From: Hyperoodon ampullatus
Taxonomy: Eukaryota > Chordata > Mammalia > Artiodactyla > Ziphiidae
Direction: 5' to 3'
Assembly: GCA_949752795.1 (NCBI GenBank)
Contig: OX457070.1
Span: 30,117,088 to 30,181,087 of the forward strand
DNA: 64,000 bases
The translations under genes were made by a program, and so were the position numbers. This document shows positions 39,355 to 50,640 of the stretch, one piece after another. Position 1 is the stretch's first letter. Each line of letters starts with the position of its first letter. Under the pieces are notes generated by a model. It did not search any database and was not told where the DNA came from. It saw only the letters and a list, made by a program, of their open reading frames with translations.

Positions 39355-39560
39355 GCACAGGGCCCGGGAGACTCCAGAGTCAAACAGATGCAGGTTCATA
39401 TCCCAGGTCCTCTTACTAGTGTGTGACTGGGGACAAGTTCCTCGGCTGTGAACATGATGACATCATTGTGTGGGGTTGTGTGGGGAGTGAGAGAAAGTGC
39501 GTGTAAGTATGTTACTGGGCACTTAATTAACATTTAGTAAATGTTACTCCACATTATTAC
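39355..39560 (+). mobile_element. MIR SINE
   Basis: 'actccagagtcaaacagatg', 'caggttcatatcccaggtcc' and 'tagtgtgtgactggggacaa' are a forward MIR. Confidence 0.82.
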
Positions 39561-39808
39561 ACGGACGGGTATCCAAGCCTTTGAAACAGACAATGAATGT
39601 GTGGTTTAAAATCAGAGGAACTGAAAATTTAACATTTCAAAATGTCTAATTGCTTGATGACATTATTCTGTCAAACACCTTTTTAGGCATTAGTGATAGG
39701 GATAGAAGAGAATAATTAAATAGTTAGTTAGAAATCCCACTAGGGGATTGAAGATAGAAAGGGAATTTTAAGGGAGTCTGGGAGACTGTTGTAAGCTACT
39801 GACCACTC
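39561..39808. other. ANTXR1 intron, unique sequence
   Basis: I recognise nothing in this stretch. Confidence 0.5.
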
Positions 39809-39823
39809 AAGAAAAGAATCCAG

Positions 39824-40028
39824 GGGCTTCCCTGGTGGCGCAGTGGTTGAGAGTCCACCTGCCGATGCAGGGGACACGGGTTCGTGCCCCGGTCTGGGAA
39901 GATCCCACATGCCGTGGAGCGGTTGGGCCCGTGAGCCATGGCCGTTGAGCCTGCGCGTCCGGAGCCTGTGCTCCGCAACGGGAGAGGCCACAACAGTGAG
40001 AGGCCCACATACCGCAAAAAAAAAAAAA
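39824..40028 (+). mobile_element. CHR-type tRNA-derived SINE
   Basis: Forward copy, antisense to ANTXR1. The perfect duplication aagaaaagaatccag is at 39809-39823 and 40029-40043. Confidence 0.98.
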
Positions 40029-40129
40029 AAGAAAAGAATCCAGTAACCTAGCAACAATCTACACTATCTTGAAGGAAGACCAGGCACATTCAAGGCACAA
40101 ACCCTGAAAGTTAAAACACAAGACAATAG

Positions 40130-40810
40130 ATATGGAGTCTGAATCTTGTTACACGAAGTCAAGCAGTTAATGATCTTTGAAGAGTAGCATTTTTGCACGT
40201 GGCCAAGAAGGGCTGAAAGGGGAAAGAAGCTAGGTGAAAGGGGACATTATACGGAAACGTGAGATGAATTACCATATTTTAGTATGTGTCACCACCCTTT
40301 TGCTAATATACATATGATTTAAATAGCTCCATAACAGTTCTGGTTAAACCACATAGAGTAAGGAGGTACTAATGATGTAAATAAGGAAGAAGGTGGTCTT
40401 CTCCCCTCCCCACTATTTCTTTCTTTTTTCTTTTTTTTTTTTTGCGGTACGCAGGCCTCTCACTGTTGTGGCCTCTCCCGTTGCGGAGCACAGGCTCCAG
40501 ACGCGCAGGCTCAGCGGCCATGGCTCACGGGCCCAGGCGCTCCACGGCATGTGGGATCTTCCCGGACCGGGGCACGAACCCATGTCCCCTGCATCGGCAG
40601 GCGGACTCTCAACCACTGCGCCACCAGGGAAGCCCCCCACTATTTCTTTGATTATAAAAATGTAGCCCTCTTTGTTCTCAGGACTGCACTCCCTTGCTTG
40701 CCTGCCTGTGTCTCTCACAAGCCCCCAGTGCTAATAAACTCACTCTTTGCCTGCCACTTTGGCTCACGCTGAATTCTGTACGTGACGACGAGACAAAAGA
40801 ACCTCAGCTT
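40130..40810 (+). mobile_element. Probable endogenous retrovirus LTR, split by a CHR SINE
   Basis: After the SINE the sequence has an LTR-like R/U5 layout: 'gtgctaataaactcactctt' with its AATAAA signal, then 'tggctcacgctgaattctgt', ending near 'cagtaagtcctgaca'. Before the SINE, 40130-40423 looks like U3. The 5' edge is not certain, no duplication was found, and no viral protein sequence is visible. The family was not identified. Confidence 0.5.
40424..40635 (-). mobile_element. CHR-type tRNA-derived SINE inside the LTR
   Basis: Full-length copy with the duplication cccactatttcttt at about 40409-40422 and 40636-40649. Confidence 0.97.
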
Positions 40811-40856
40811 CAGTAAGTCCTGACACCAGGTGAGCAGTTTCAATGAAAAGACAGTG

Positions 40857-40928
40857 GGTTCAAGTCCCCTCCTAAGTCAGGGATTGTGGGTTCAAGTCCC
40901 AGTCTGAGTTTTGGCTGGGTTTGAGTCC
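40857..40928 (+). repeat. Three spaced copies of a tRNA B-box-like motif
   Basis: ggttcaagtcc occurs at 40857-40867 and 40889-40899, with the variant ggtttgagtcc at 40918-40928, so start-to-start spacing is 32 and 29 bp. It directly follows the LTR and may be leader sequence of the same element. Confidence 0.6.
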
Positions 40929-40984
40929 CATCCAAGAAGGAGTGTGATCTCATTAGGAATTCCTGGGAAAATGAAATGTTTTAG

Positions 40985-41105
40985 TGAATGTGTGTGTGTC
41001 TGTGTGTGTACATATGTACATACACACAGGCATATTATATCTACACGTACACACACATACATCTATATCTACGCATACATCTATATGTATCTATATTTAT
41101 TCTAT
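40985..41105. repeat. Mixed TG/CA/TA low-complexity tract
   Basis: Alternating 'tgtgtgtgtctgtgtgtgt', 'acacgtacacacacata' and 'tctatatgtatctata' runs. Confidence 0.85.
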
Positions 41106-41119
41106 ACTGATTTTGTGTA

Positions 41120-41245
41120 ACACTATATACCCATGGTCTCATCTGACATTATTATTAATTTACAATTTGGGAAACTGAGGCTCAGAGAAGTTGGTTAATT
41201 GAGTTAGTGTTGCACACTAATAAAAGAGCTGGAAATCGAACCCAG
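41120..41245 (-). mobile_element. MIR SINE fragment
   Basis: 'gggaaactgaggctcagaga' followed by 'aagttggttaattgag' and 'ctggaaatcgaacccagg' is a reversed MIR. A CHR SINE has inserted into its end. Confidence 0.85.
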
Positions 41246-41250
41246 GTTTT

Positions 41251-41567
41251 TTGTTTTTTTTTTTTTTAAGAAGATGTTGGGGGTAGGAGTTAATTAATTT
41301 ATTTTTGCTGTGTTGGGTCTTCATTTCTGTGCGAGGGCTTTCTCTAGTTGTGGCAAGCGGGGGCCACTCTTCATCGCGGTGTGCGGGCCTCTCACTATCG
41401 CGGCCTCTCTTGTTGCGGAGCACAGGCTCCAGATGCGCAGGCTCAGTAGTCGTGGCTCACAGACCTAGTTGCTCCACGGCATGTGGGATCTTCCCAGACC
41501 AGGGCTTGAGCCCGTGTCCCCTGCATTAGCAGGCAGATTCTCAACAACTGCGCCACCAGAGAAGCCC
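41251..41567 (-). mobile_element. Older, longer CHR SINE
   Basis: This 317-bp copy has an extra distal part ('tgtgttgggtcttcatttct') absent from the young 200-bp copies, and many changes. The duplication cgaacccaggttt(t) is at 41237-41250 and 41568-41580. Confidence 0.93.
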
Positions 41568-41580
41568 CGAACCCAGGTTT

Positions 41581-42684
41581 TGTTGAAATGACTTGCCCAT
41601 GGTCAACCCAGCTAGTTATTTTTTTTATTTTTTTACAGATATAATTTAAACTAGTTAGCCATTTTATATTGTCATAATCTCACAGCTAGTTTTATGATGT
41701 AGCCTGAAGTATACCAGGAACTGAGTCTGGCAGTTTCGGAGGCAAACAATCAAGATTCTCCACGGGTGAGGTTGGATAGCAGTAGGAGGCTTGTCTTCCA
41801 CGAGAGGCAACCAGGGTTGAGAAGCTCTGTGATAAGGTTCTGCTGTCTTCTGAGATACCCTGACCTACTGTAATGAACCCACGTTCCAGAACCATACATT
41901 CAAATGTGTACATTCCCAGGTTTTGATCTTGGATCAATGTAATTCTTTTCAGACTGGTGAAGAAGTTCCAGAATTCTTCCCTGCAGTTCGTAACTGTCTA
42001 ATGGATTTGTGATAAAACCAGGATTAAAATTTATTAGCTAATTCAAACACCAATCACAGTGGATCCTTTCACAGGGCTGATTAAATAAGTGAAATCCTTT
42101 CCAAGTCTTGGCAATCCTTTCTTGATATAAATATTTATTTCTGTCCAAAAGGACAAGAAAAATAACCCTTAGTCTTATCTAAGGGAGCTTGTTGAAACCC
42201 TCCCAAAGCTGATGTAAGCTCCAAAGAAGAGTTTACATTCCTACTGTGACAAAATAGTGGAGGTTAGGGACTGAATTAGCTCACCCTGCTCTTTCTCCCC
42301 ATCTCCCCTGAGTCTAGGGAGATTTTTGTGGCATCCCTGAGCCAAGTATAACTGTTCAGCACCAAATTATCAGCTGGTTGGGGAATGTGTCTCTGAATTA
42401 AGACAGAACAGACAAGCTAGAGTTAGACTGAATGTTTCTACCTTTTCACCTACTTGAACAGTAACCAGTTTTTTAAAAAGCTCAACTTTTAAAATACTGT
42501 GCAGAAACCTGAAATAAAATGGTACTCAGCAGGACTCCAAGTTGATGAAATTCAACTTGGCTTGAGCTTTCTGGGGTCCTAGCCAGAAAGGAGGTGGTCG
42601 ATTGTTCTACTGGGACTCCTGCAATGAAAATTCACAAACATGGGGGTCTTACTGCAAAGCTAAGTGGGATCCCATGGCTTAAGA
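41581..42684. other. ANTXR1 intron, unique sequence
   Basis: I see no exon or confidently named repeat. Confidence 0.5.
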
Positions 42685-42740
42685 GTAGAAAGAAGTTAAC
42701 ATTTATTAGGCATGTACTATGTGTCAGCCCCTAGGCTGGA
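42685..42740 (-). mobile_element. Short MIR fragment
   Basis: 'aacatttattaggcatgtac' followed by tatgtgtcagcccctaggct is the reversed MIR start. Confidence 0.6.
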
Positions 42741-43299
42741 AGGTTTTCATAGATGGCTGAGATCAGAAGCCTATGGATTCTTTTGCTAGAAGACCTTAAA
42801 CTCTTCGTAAGGGGACAAAGCAGAGATTTTGAAAGTGGAGAGGGTGGCTTCTACTTGGAAAGGCTGAACAGTGGTTCTGAGGTCAGAGCAATGAGAAACA
42901 AGAGTCAGCACAGAATGGGAAGAGCCGGTAGTGAAGCACAGGTGGGTGAGGCCAAGCTGGGAATAATCCTCAGAACATACACGTCCACCGTAATGTCCTC
43001 TCAGGCCCAGCTGAAGCCAGAGGGGTGCCTTTAATATGGCGGAACCAAGCTGGCCACCATCGTTTTCCTCAGACATGACCCACACCTATCTATCCATTCG
43101 CTAGCCTGGAGTTGTTGCAAGGTTTCTTTGGAAGCCCTCACTGGCTAGTTGCTATGAGATCAGGTGATGAGCTTGGTCAACAGGCTCCAGGTAAGTTCCC
43201 TGGGCTATACATGATTATTTCCCCAGCTCCTGTGTGTGTAGGTGTCCAGGATAGCCTTTTAGTTTCCCTCCATGTTCTCTGGGGCAGATTAGAGCAGGA
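42741..43299. other. ANTXR1 intron, unique sequence
   Basis: I recognise nothing in this stretch. Confidence 0.5.
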
Positions 43300-43505
43300 A
43301 CCATGAGCACATTAAGAGCCTGGGCCCTGGAGTCCCATCACAGCTTGCTACCTACTGGCTATGTAACCCTCTTCATAACCCAGAGTTCTCACCTATAAGA
43401 TGGAATAATACTCTTTTCATATTCAGCTCATTTAATGAGATGATATGATTAAATGCTCAACACTTAATAAGTGCTTGACAAACATCAACTATTACTGCTA
43501 AAGTG
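43300..43505 (+). mobile_element. MIR SINE, nearly complete
   Basis: 'gcctgggccctggagtccca', 'cctactggctatgtaaccct' and 'gatatgattaaatgctcaac' are a forward MIR. Confidence 0.88.
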
Positions 43506-43682
43506 GGGGTACTTCTGGGCTCATTGCCTGAGGCACCTGTAAAACACAAGATGTGAAGGTGTGTACAAACTGAGTAGGTCTTGCAGAACTTATCTACTGG
43601 GTTGTGTCAGGGCTACATGGTGTAGGCGTGACAAGAAGAGAGTCATCTATCCTAATAGATTCTCTGGGTGTGTATGTCATGC

Positions 43683-43901
43683 AGTGATCCTCAAATGGGG
43701 GCAGTTTTGTCCTTCAGGGGATAAAAGGCAATGGTTGAGACAGTTTTGGTTGTCAAACTGGGGGAGGAGGGCTATTGGCATCTAGTGAGTAGAGATCAGG
43801 GATGATGCTAAGTATCCTACAACGCACAAGGCATCCCTCTCCCCTTCAACAAAAAATTGTCTGGTCTGAAATGTCGATAGTGCCAAGGTTAGAAATCCTG
43901 G
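43683..43901 (+). mobile_element. MER5A, nearly complete hAT-Charlie non-autonomous transposon
   Basis: It runs from 'gtgatcctcaaatgggggca' through 'ttggcatctagtgagtagag' and 'tcctacaacgcacaaggcat' to 'gccaaggttagaaatcctg', the whole MER5A in forward order with complementary ends. Confidence 0.88.
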
Positions 43902-44589
43902 TATAATGTCTACCATGGCTTTACACCTTTCTTTGGCCCATTGTAGAGAGTTCTGTAGATAGTTCTGGGTGGTTCACAGCCCAACCCCGAGAATTCTGGT
44001 AGAATGTCCAGAAAAGTTCAGAGGTGTTAAAAGAGTATAAGCAGAGGAGGGAGAGGGAGTAACAACTTGAGGGCCATTGGAAGACACGTGGCTGGAGTAA
44101 GGAAGAGAGTGTTTCTTAGCAAATTCTTCCATGCAGGCTTTGATGGGTCCAGGTTTGCCTAGTGGTAGGTGGCACCTGAACCATCCTGCTGGGTGGAGCT
44201 TTACAACTGAAATGGGGGCACTTCAGAAGTGGAACTTAGATTGCTGTTGAGGCTCCGAGCTGATGTGGGTAGGAAGGCTGTAGAGTCAGAGCACCTCACC
44301 TACAAATACCAGTATAGGACAAAGAGCTGAGTGCAGTCTTAGAAAAAGATAAGTCAGTTAACTTGAACATCGTGTACATGAGGACCAAGATTACATCATG
44401 GCCCCAGAAGTAAAAGGTGAGGGACCATGAGTGCACTCCCAGAGGAGAGCAGGGATGGGAGCCAGTAGCCCTGCTGTCTCTGGATTGTCTTTTGGGGGCT
44501 TACACATTCCCTAGTCCCGCACAAGGCTTGACGTCTGTGGCTCTGGACCCACCAGCTTTTAGAATTGGTCTTTAGCACAGCTAGTTTGA
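43902..44589. other. ANTXR1 intron, unique sequence
   Basis: I recognise nothing in this stretch. Confidence 0.5.
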
Positions 44590-45140
44590 CTTCTCAGGAT
44601 ATAAACTGCTTTCTGCTCATATTTACTGCTATTTTCAGTAATTATAAAAGTAATACACAGTGAGTGTGAGAAGTCTGAGAAATACAGAGACGTATATCCC
44701 TGGTGGCGCAGTAGTTAAGAATCCGCCTGCCAATGCAGGGGACACGGGTTCGAGCCCTGGTCCGGGAAGATCCCACATGCTGCAGAGCAACTAAGCCCGT
44801 GCACCACAACTACTGAGCCCACATGGCACAACTACTGAAGCCCATGAGCCTAAAGCCCATGCTCTGCAACAAGAGAATCTACTGCAATGAGAAGCCCGAG
44901 CAACACAACGAAGAGTAGCCCCCACTCGCCACAACTAGAGAAAGCCTGCACGCAGGAACAAAGACCCAACACAGCCAAAAATAAATAAAGTTTATAAAAA
45001 AAATAAAAAGAATGAAAATCCTTGGTAATCCTAACTTCCAGTGATAAACATTGTTAATGCTATTCCAGAATTTTTTCTATGCATATTATTTTTCACATGA
45101 TTGGAATCACACTACGCATAATGTTGTGGTATTTGGCATC
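44590..45140 (-). mobile_element. Old L1-type 3'-end fragment, split by a CHR SINE
   Basis: 'aattataaaagtaatacaca' before the SINE and 'tgataaacattgttaatgct', 'ttctatgcatattatttttc' after it resemble one old L1ME-like tail. The family is uncertain. Confidence 0.45.
44697..45010 (+). mobile_element. Older, full-length CHR SINE (CHR-1 type)
   Basis: From 'ccctggtggcgcagtagtta' through 'gacacgggttcgagccctgg' and 'cgaagagtagcccccactcg' to 'acacagccaaaaataaata'. It keeps the long distal tail, is slightly cut at its 5' end, and is antisense to ANTXR1. Confidence 0.95.
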
Positions 45141-46639
45141 GTCTCTATCCAAAGTTAATAGGGACAGATTTAGGTGTTGCAAGAAAACCGAATGAAGATA
45201 ATGGGGCTCGGGGCTCTTGCAAAATATTTCTTCCTCTCAATAAATCTCGAGCAAAAAATTCTTGACTGTTGACATTTATAAAACTTACAAATTATCTTCT
45301 AAGCAAAGCATCAACTTTTAAAAAATTTGTGAGCTTGAGGTCAGAAAAGTGGTGCCCTTGAGACAGCTGTAATTTGCTAAGAAGAAATATATTTTTTAAA
45401 GCTTTGTTTTCACTTGGTTGAAGACAATTCAGGATTCATGCACAAGGTATGTGTCTCCTGACATACGAAGTCTTTCAGCTGTTGCAGAATTAGGTTTGGA
45501 AGGGTTTACCTTTGGAATTGGGATTGAGTGGGGAGTCTACTGAAATGGCTAAAGCCTTGCACAGGATCATGGCCATGAACTATGGCAAAGGCTGACCGTT
45601 CTTAAAGAAAACAAACCTATACAGAATCTTAGAGAAGCGGTGGGAAGGAGACCCCAGGCACACACTTGAGTAACAGTGGACGCCACTGAGTTGCTGTGGT
45701 ATGCAGATTAGGAGACAGAGTTAAATTGCATGGAGAAGAGATGTATCAGTAGCACTCTCTTCCTTTCCCTCAGCAACACCCAACTTTTCCTCTAAATGAA
45801 TGTTGAGCAAATATTTAAAGAATGTCAGTTTGAAGGGGACATAGGTTATTAGCCTGCCTGGGGTTCCCACGAGTCTGGCCCATCTCTATGTTAACCACTT
45901 TTTCTTCCACCATTCTACTGAAGTGACAAAGGAGCAGTATGGCATGGGGAAAGGCATCATCACAAAAGTCCAGTCATCTGGTGCAGAATAGAGGGGGTGC
46001 CAACTTCCTCTATCAGGACAACAGGGCTGGGATAACAGCAGTTTCAGGGAAGTTCACAAGCAAATCTCTCCTCCAACAATGCTTCAAAGAAGACCACTGT
46101 GTGCCAGAGTCCACAGGCAGCTTACAATTTTCATTTGGAAGCAATTGCACACTTGATAGAACAGGGGCAAAGTCAAGTTTGACTGTCTACCAGGCACTGC
46201 TGCAGTTAACTTTGGACTGTGTCAACTTGCCCTCGGAAGAAGCTCTTTTGCCCCTGAATGAAAATCTTTACCAGTTAGTTACTTTTGGTGGCAACTTCTC
46301 TTTTATCCCCAACCCATCCCAGATTCCTGGGGTTTTTATCTGACCAAGCAAAAGTGCAGTAAATTTCCACTTATCTATATTTTTGTCTGGATCTGAAAGA
46401 TAAAAACATGGACTAACACAGTCTTGGCAGGAGCCACTTCAGAAGCAACTGGGTGAAACCTAAACTCCCTCTGAAAGCAGGGGCAAAAGGGAAACATGGG
46501 CAGATACATGAAAAGCCTGTGAAGTTGAAGAAAGAAGGACCATTTGGGGAACCAGAAGAGGTGGCTTCCCTGTGATCACATAGTCAGCTGCATATACTGA
46601 CTTTCTAAAGCCTGGGCTCTTTGTTCCCTGGTCCAGGGC
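45141..46639. other. ANTXR1 intron, unique sequence
   Basis: Repeat-poor. An open frame of 134 codons on the plus strand (45939-46343) has no family similarity that I recognise and no gene signals, so it is not called. Confidence 0.45.
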
Positions 46640-46745
46640 TTTTTTTCTTGAACCAGAGTTTAAGTCTTGACTCTCTAACATGCTCTGTGGCCTTGGGCAA
46701 ATAGCTAAATCTCTCCGAGCTGAGGTTTCCTGTCTATACTATGAG
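46640..46745 (+). mobile_element. MIR fragment
   Basis: 'gctctgtggccttgggcaaa' followed by 'tagctaaatctctccgagct' is a forward MIR core. Confidence 0.8.
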
Positions 46746-46849
46746 GGGGAGCAGTGAAAATCAGGGCCTCCAAATCAGGCACACATCAGAGTGATGTGGG
46801 CCTTCAGGATCAGGGGACCCAGGGACCCATGGGGATCTGTGTTTAGGAA

Positions 46850-47095
46850 GCAATGTAGAGAAGCAGGCAAAAGCCTCTGGAGTAGACTGCCTGGGGTCCA
46901 AACTGCTTCCACCTCTGGCCATCTGGGTGACCTTGGGCACTTCATCTCTGAGTTTCAGTTCCCTTGTCAGCAAAATGGGGATAGAAATAACTCCTCCCCC
47001 ACTGGACTGCTGTGAGGATGAAATGAACTAGTTCAGGAACAGAACGGGGTAGGTGCTCAGCAATCAGTGGTTGCTATCACTTGGATGAAGCTCCT
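46850..47095 (+). mobile_element. MIR SINE, nearly complete
   Basis: 'gtagactgcctggggtccaa', 'ctgggtgaccttgggcactt' and 'gctgtgaggatgaaatgaac' are a forward MIR. Confidence 0.9.
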
Positions 47096-48100
47096 GGGGG
47101 ATTCTGATTAAGAATCATGAGACGAGATGCTCCTTTAGATCTCTTCATTCTGAGTTGCACAAAGTGACCTTCTATCATCTTCATATGACATCAAACCCCT
47201 ACGAATGCATCCAAATTGCACTAAGTACCTTTTTCACCCATAGATGCAACACTCTAACCAGTGAGAAAGGAAACAATAGGCTTTTGTTTGGGAAGTTTGT
47301 GTTCTCCTTAAGGGGCCCACAGCCCCCGAGGACCAGATGTTTTCTAAGATAAAGTATAGTTTCTGGACAACTGGACAGATTTTTAAAAACAAACACAATG
47401 GAAATCCTACATTGGAGTGAGCATTGTCTCTCATCCCCTTGGGAAGTGAGCCCCTCTTTGGAACTGTTCGAGCTGCTTTCATGACTAATGTTCAGTTTGA
47501 AAAAAATATCTTCAAAGGGGGCAACGTTTTACGCTTTGAGAGTGAACCAAAAGTAAACCAGAGCCATGCCTTGTGAATAAGACTGAAGATCAAGCTGAGA
47601 AACAAAATTTTGCATCAGAAAAGAAATGTGCCTATAAAACCAGGAAACTGATTTGTCACATGGCCTTTCAATTGAATTTTAGTAAGTTTGTTAAAAATCA
47701 GTTTCCTTTGTTTATAGTCATACCTCATTATTCTCCATGCAACACCAGGATAGTCTAGCATGTTTTTCATTATTGTATTAGTAAAAACATTCATTTTTTA
47801 TTTACTGTTCGTTAAAATGGATCATTTGTCAGCTCCTACCCCAGCGTCTCCTTTTTAGCATTCTAATGTCTCTACAAGTGGATTTCCAATTGAAAGTGGA
47901 TCTTTTCTTGGCACGATACACCGAATACTGGAGTAGGAAAAAGTGCATCCAGAATAAATAAAGTTTGTGTGAAGATTTCCAAGATATTTTCTTGGCCAGG
48001 AGTGAGTTCAGCCTGGTGACTGGAGAACCAACCAAATGCTAAACTTAAGATGCGTGCTTGGCCTAAATAATTAACAAGAATTTTAAAGTTAAAATTTAAA
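47096..48100. other. ANTXR1 intron, unique sequence
   Basis: I see no exon or recognised repeat. Confidence 0.5.
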
Positions 48101-48109
48101 TAATGGTTG

Positions 48110-48719
48110 TGGGTTTTTTTTTTTTCTTATGACAGAAGGGACATATGATCATAGAAAACTTAGATGAACAGAAAGAAGAAAGTAAAAACTAATAGTGGTC
48201 TCATTCAGAGGTAACTACTGTTAACGTTTGGTTGTGTGTCTTTCACGTTTCTCTCTCTCTCTGCATATAAATGTGTCTAAAACAGGAATAGCATCAAGGC
48301 ACTGTTTTGTAACTTATTTTTAACATATGAAGCAGTATCGTTAACATCTTTCGCACATAAGTAATTATTCATCTTTCCCCCAGTATTAATTATTTAAGGG
48401 TAAAGTATAATTTATATAACAAATTAACTATCATTAAACATTTATGTTACCATTTAAATGTTTCCATTTGTTTACTTTCTTTCCTTCCTCTCCCTCCCTC
48501 CCTTTCTTGCTTCCATCCCAAATTCATTCCTTCCTCCCTCCTCCCTCCCTCCTCTCTGTCTCCTTTTTTCTTTTTGCCATCATAAGCAATATTATGATGA
48601 ACATCTTGTAGCTGAGTCTTTAACATTCTCAATCATTTCCTTTTGATGAAGTTGAAATTGAAATTCTGGGTCAAAAAATGTATAAAAGCAGTTGATTCAT
48701 CTTAAGAATGGTCTTCCTG
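48110..48719 (-). mobile_element. Probable old L1-type fragment with a pyrimidine microsatellite
   Basis: 'gtaactactgttaacgtttg' and 'agcaatattatgatgaacat' recall old L1 tails. A (TTCC/CTCC)n tract lies at about 48478-48562. Confidence 0.5.
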
Positions 48720-48835
48720 GGGAGTTCCCTGGTGGTCTAGTGGTTAGGCTTTCACTGCGGAGGAGGGGTTGGGTGGTTTGGGTTCAATCCCTGGTAGGGG
48801 AACCATGCATCCAAAAAAAAAAAAAAAAAAAAAAA
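48720..48835 (+). mobile_element. Short tRNA-Glu-like SINE
   Basis: The head 'ttccctggtggtctagtggt' followed by taggct, and the B box ggttcaatcc, are close to tRNA-Glu. It runs into a long poly-A after 'aaccatgcatcc'. The acceptor stem does not pair as a tRNA and the poly-A marks a retroposed copy, so it is not a tRNA gene. Confidence 0.85.
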
Positions 48836-49799
48836 TCCAAAAGATTCAATGGTCTCTCTCACCAATGATGAATGAAAACACTTCTTACTCTATATCTTTG
48901 CCAATATTGGGAATTGTAATTTTTGTTAATCTTTGCCAGTTTGATAGATTATTTTAATTTGTGTTTCCTTGATTAGAGTGAGCATTTTCCACATGCTTAT
49001 TTGCCATTATTTTTCTTGTAAATTTCCTTTTCATATCTTTTACCCATCGACGTGCTCACATTTTCTACTGATTTTAAGAGCTGTCTACATATTAAAGTTA
49101 TTGACCCTTTGTTCTATGTCTTGCAAATAATTTAGCATGTTTTCTGTTTCCCTTTAGATTTTTTGGAGGGGGGGAGGTTTAAAGAATTCAAAAACATGTA
49201 CTCAAACCATTCAAATTTTCCTTCATGGTATCTCCTTTCAGAGTTATGCTTAAAAAGTCTTTCCCCACTGGAAAATTATGTAAATATTTATTTTTGTTTC
49301 CTTCTAAAACTTCTATAATTTCATGTTCACGTTTAAGTTTTTCATCTGGAATTTGTTTAGATGTAAGGTGTGAGATAAAAATTGAACTGAATCATTTTTC
49401 CAAGAGGTTAGCCAGTTGTCTCAATACCATTTTTGAATAATCCACTCTTTTCCCACTGATAAGAAAGGTCATTTTATTTTATACTAAATTCACAGAAGTG
49501 CTTGGTTCTTTTTATGGACTTCATTTTTCCTGTTCTAATGTTAGGTTTGCCTTTTGTGGCACCAGTCATACACTGTTTAAATTACTGCAGCTTTTTTATA
49601 CATCTTAAAATCGGCTAGGGCAAGTTTCCACATTTTTCTTGGCTATTCTTAAATGTTTATTCTTCCATATATACACTTTAGAATTATTTTGTTAACTTCA
49701 AAAGTCCCATTGGACTTTTCATTGGGATTGTAGTAAAAGTAAATATTAATTTGAAGATAACTAGTATCTTTGAAATCCTCAATTGCTGCTCCATTGAAT

Positions 49800-50090
49800 A
49801 ATAGTGATAATGATAATAATAAATTAATATTAGCAGCCAACATTGATCGACTGCTTACTGAATGCTTGGCCCTGTTCTGAGCCCTAATTCTCACACTGAA
49901 ACATCATAACAGTCCACCACAGAGGTGCTATTATTGCCATACTCATTTTTCAGATAGAGAAATTGAGGCTTGGAGATGTTAAATACTGTAACTTGCCATG
50001 GTCACAAAGCTTTAAGACAGAAACAGGGTTCTTTTCCTGGGTGGTTCCAGTATACGTTCTATGCCATGAGTCTATACTGCCTCTGTACTG
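49800..50090 (-). mobile_element. MIR SINE inside the old L1
   Basis: 'gactgcttactgaatgcttg', 'ctcatttttcagatagagaa' and 'ttgaggcttggagatgtta' are a reversed MIR. Confidence 0.85.
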
Positions 50091-50424
50091 ACTTACATTT
50101 TCTTCATTTCCCTCACAGAGTTGTGTAATTTTCTTCCTCTATGTCTCTACAAATTTGGTTAAATTAGTTCTTACCAGATTTTATGTGTTGCTACTGTATT
50201 TGTGCTGTGATGTTTGGTCATTGCTAGATTATGGCAAAGCTATTGATTATTATAAGGGAGGTATTTATTTTGAAATCGTCCAGTTTAATAACCTTCTTAT
50301 TAGTGTAGCAGTCTGTTGATTCTCTTTTTGTTTTGCAGGACGACACAACCATCATTTTAAAGTAATAATGTTTGGCTCCCGTTTCCTGTACTTATATCTC
50401 TCATTAGTTTTCTTGCATTACTGT

Positions 50425-50640
50425 AATACCTATAGCATTGTCTAATACAGCAGTCACTATCCATAGGTGGCTATTGACATTCAAGTTAATTAAAATTAAA
50501 TGAATTTAAAAATTCAGTTCCTCAACTGCACTAGTCACTCTTCAAGTCCCCAATAAGCCACATGTGGCTGTGGCTACCATATTGGCTACATTTTAGAACA
50601 TTTTCATTATCACAGAAAGTTCTATTGGACAGTACTGCTA
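50425..50640 (+). mobile_element. MER-type DNA transposon fragment (probably Charlie group)
   Basis: 'ataagccacatgtggctgtg' followed by gctaccatattggctac and 'cacagaaagttctattggac' is a well-known short DNA-transposon sequence. The exact MER name is not certain and the orientation is provisional. Confidence 0.6.

Noticed and set aside
45939..46343. 134-codon plus-strand frame
   Set aside because: No recognisable domain, no promoter or splice context, and antisense to the gene. Probably chance.
48720..48800. Possible functional tRNA-Glu gene
   Set aside because: The A and B boxes are there, but the stem arms do not pair and a poly-A tail follows, which marks a retroposed SINE.
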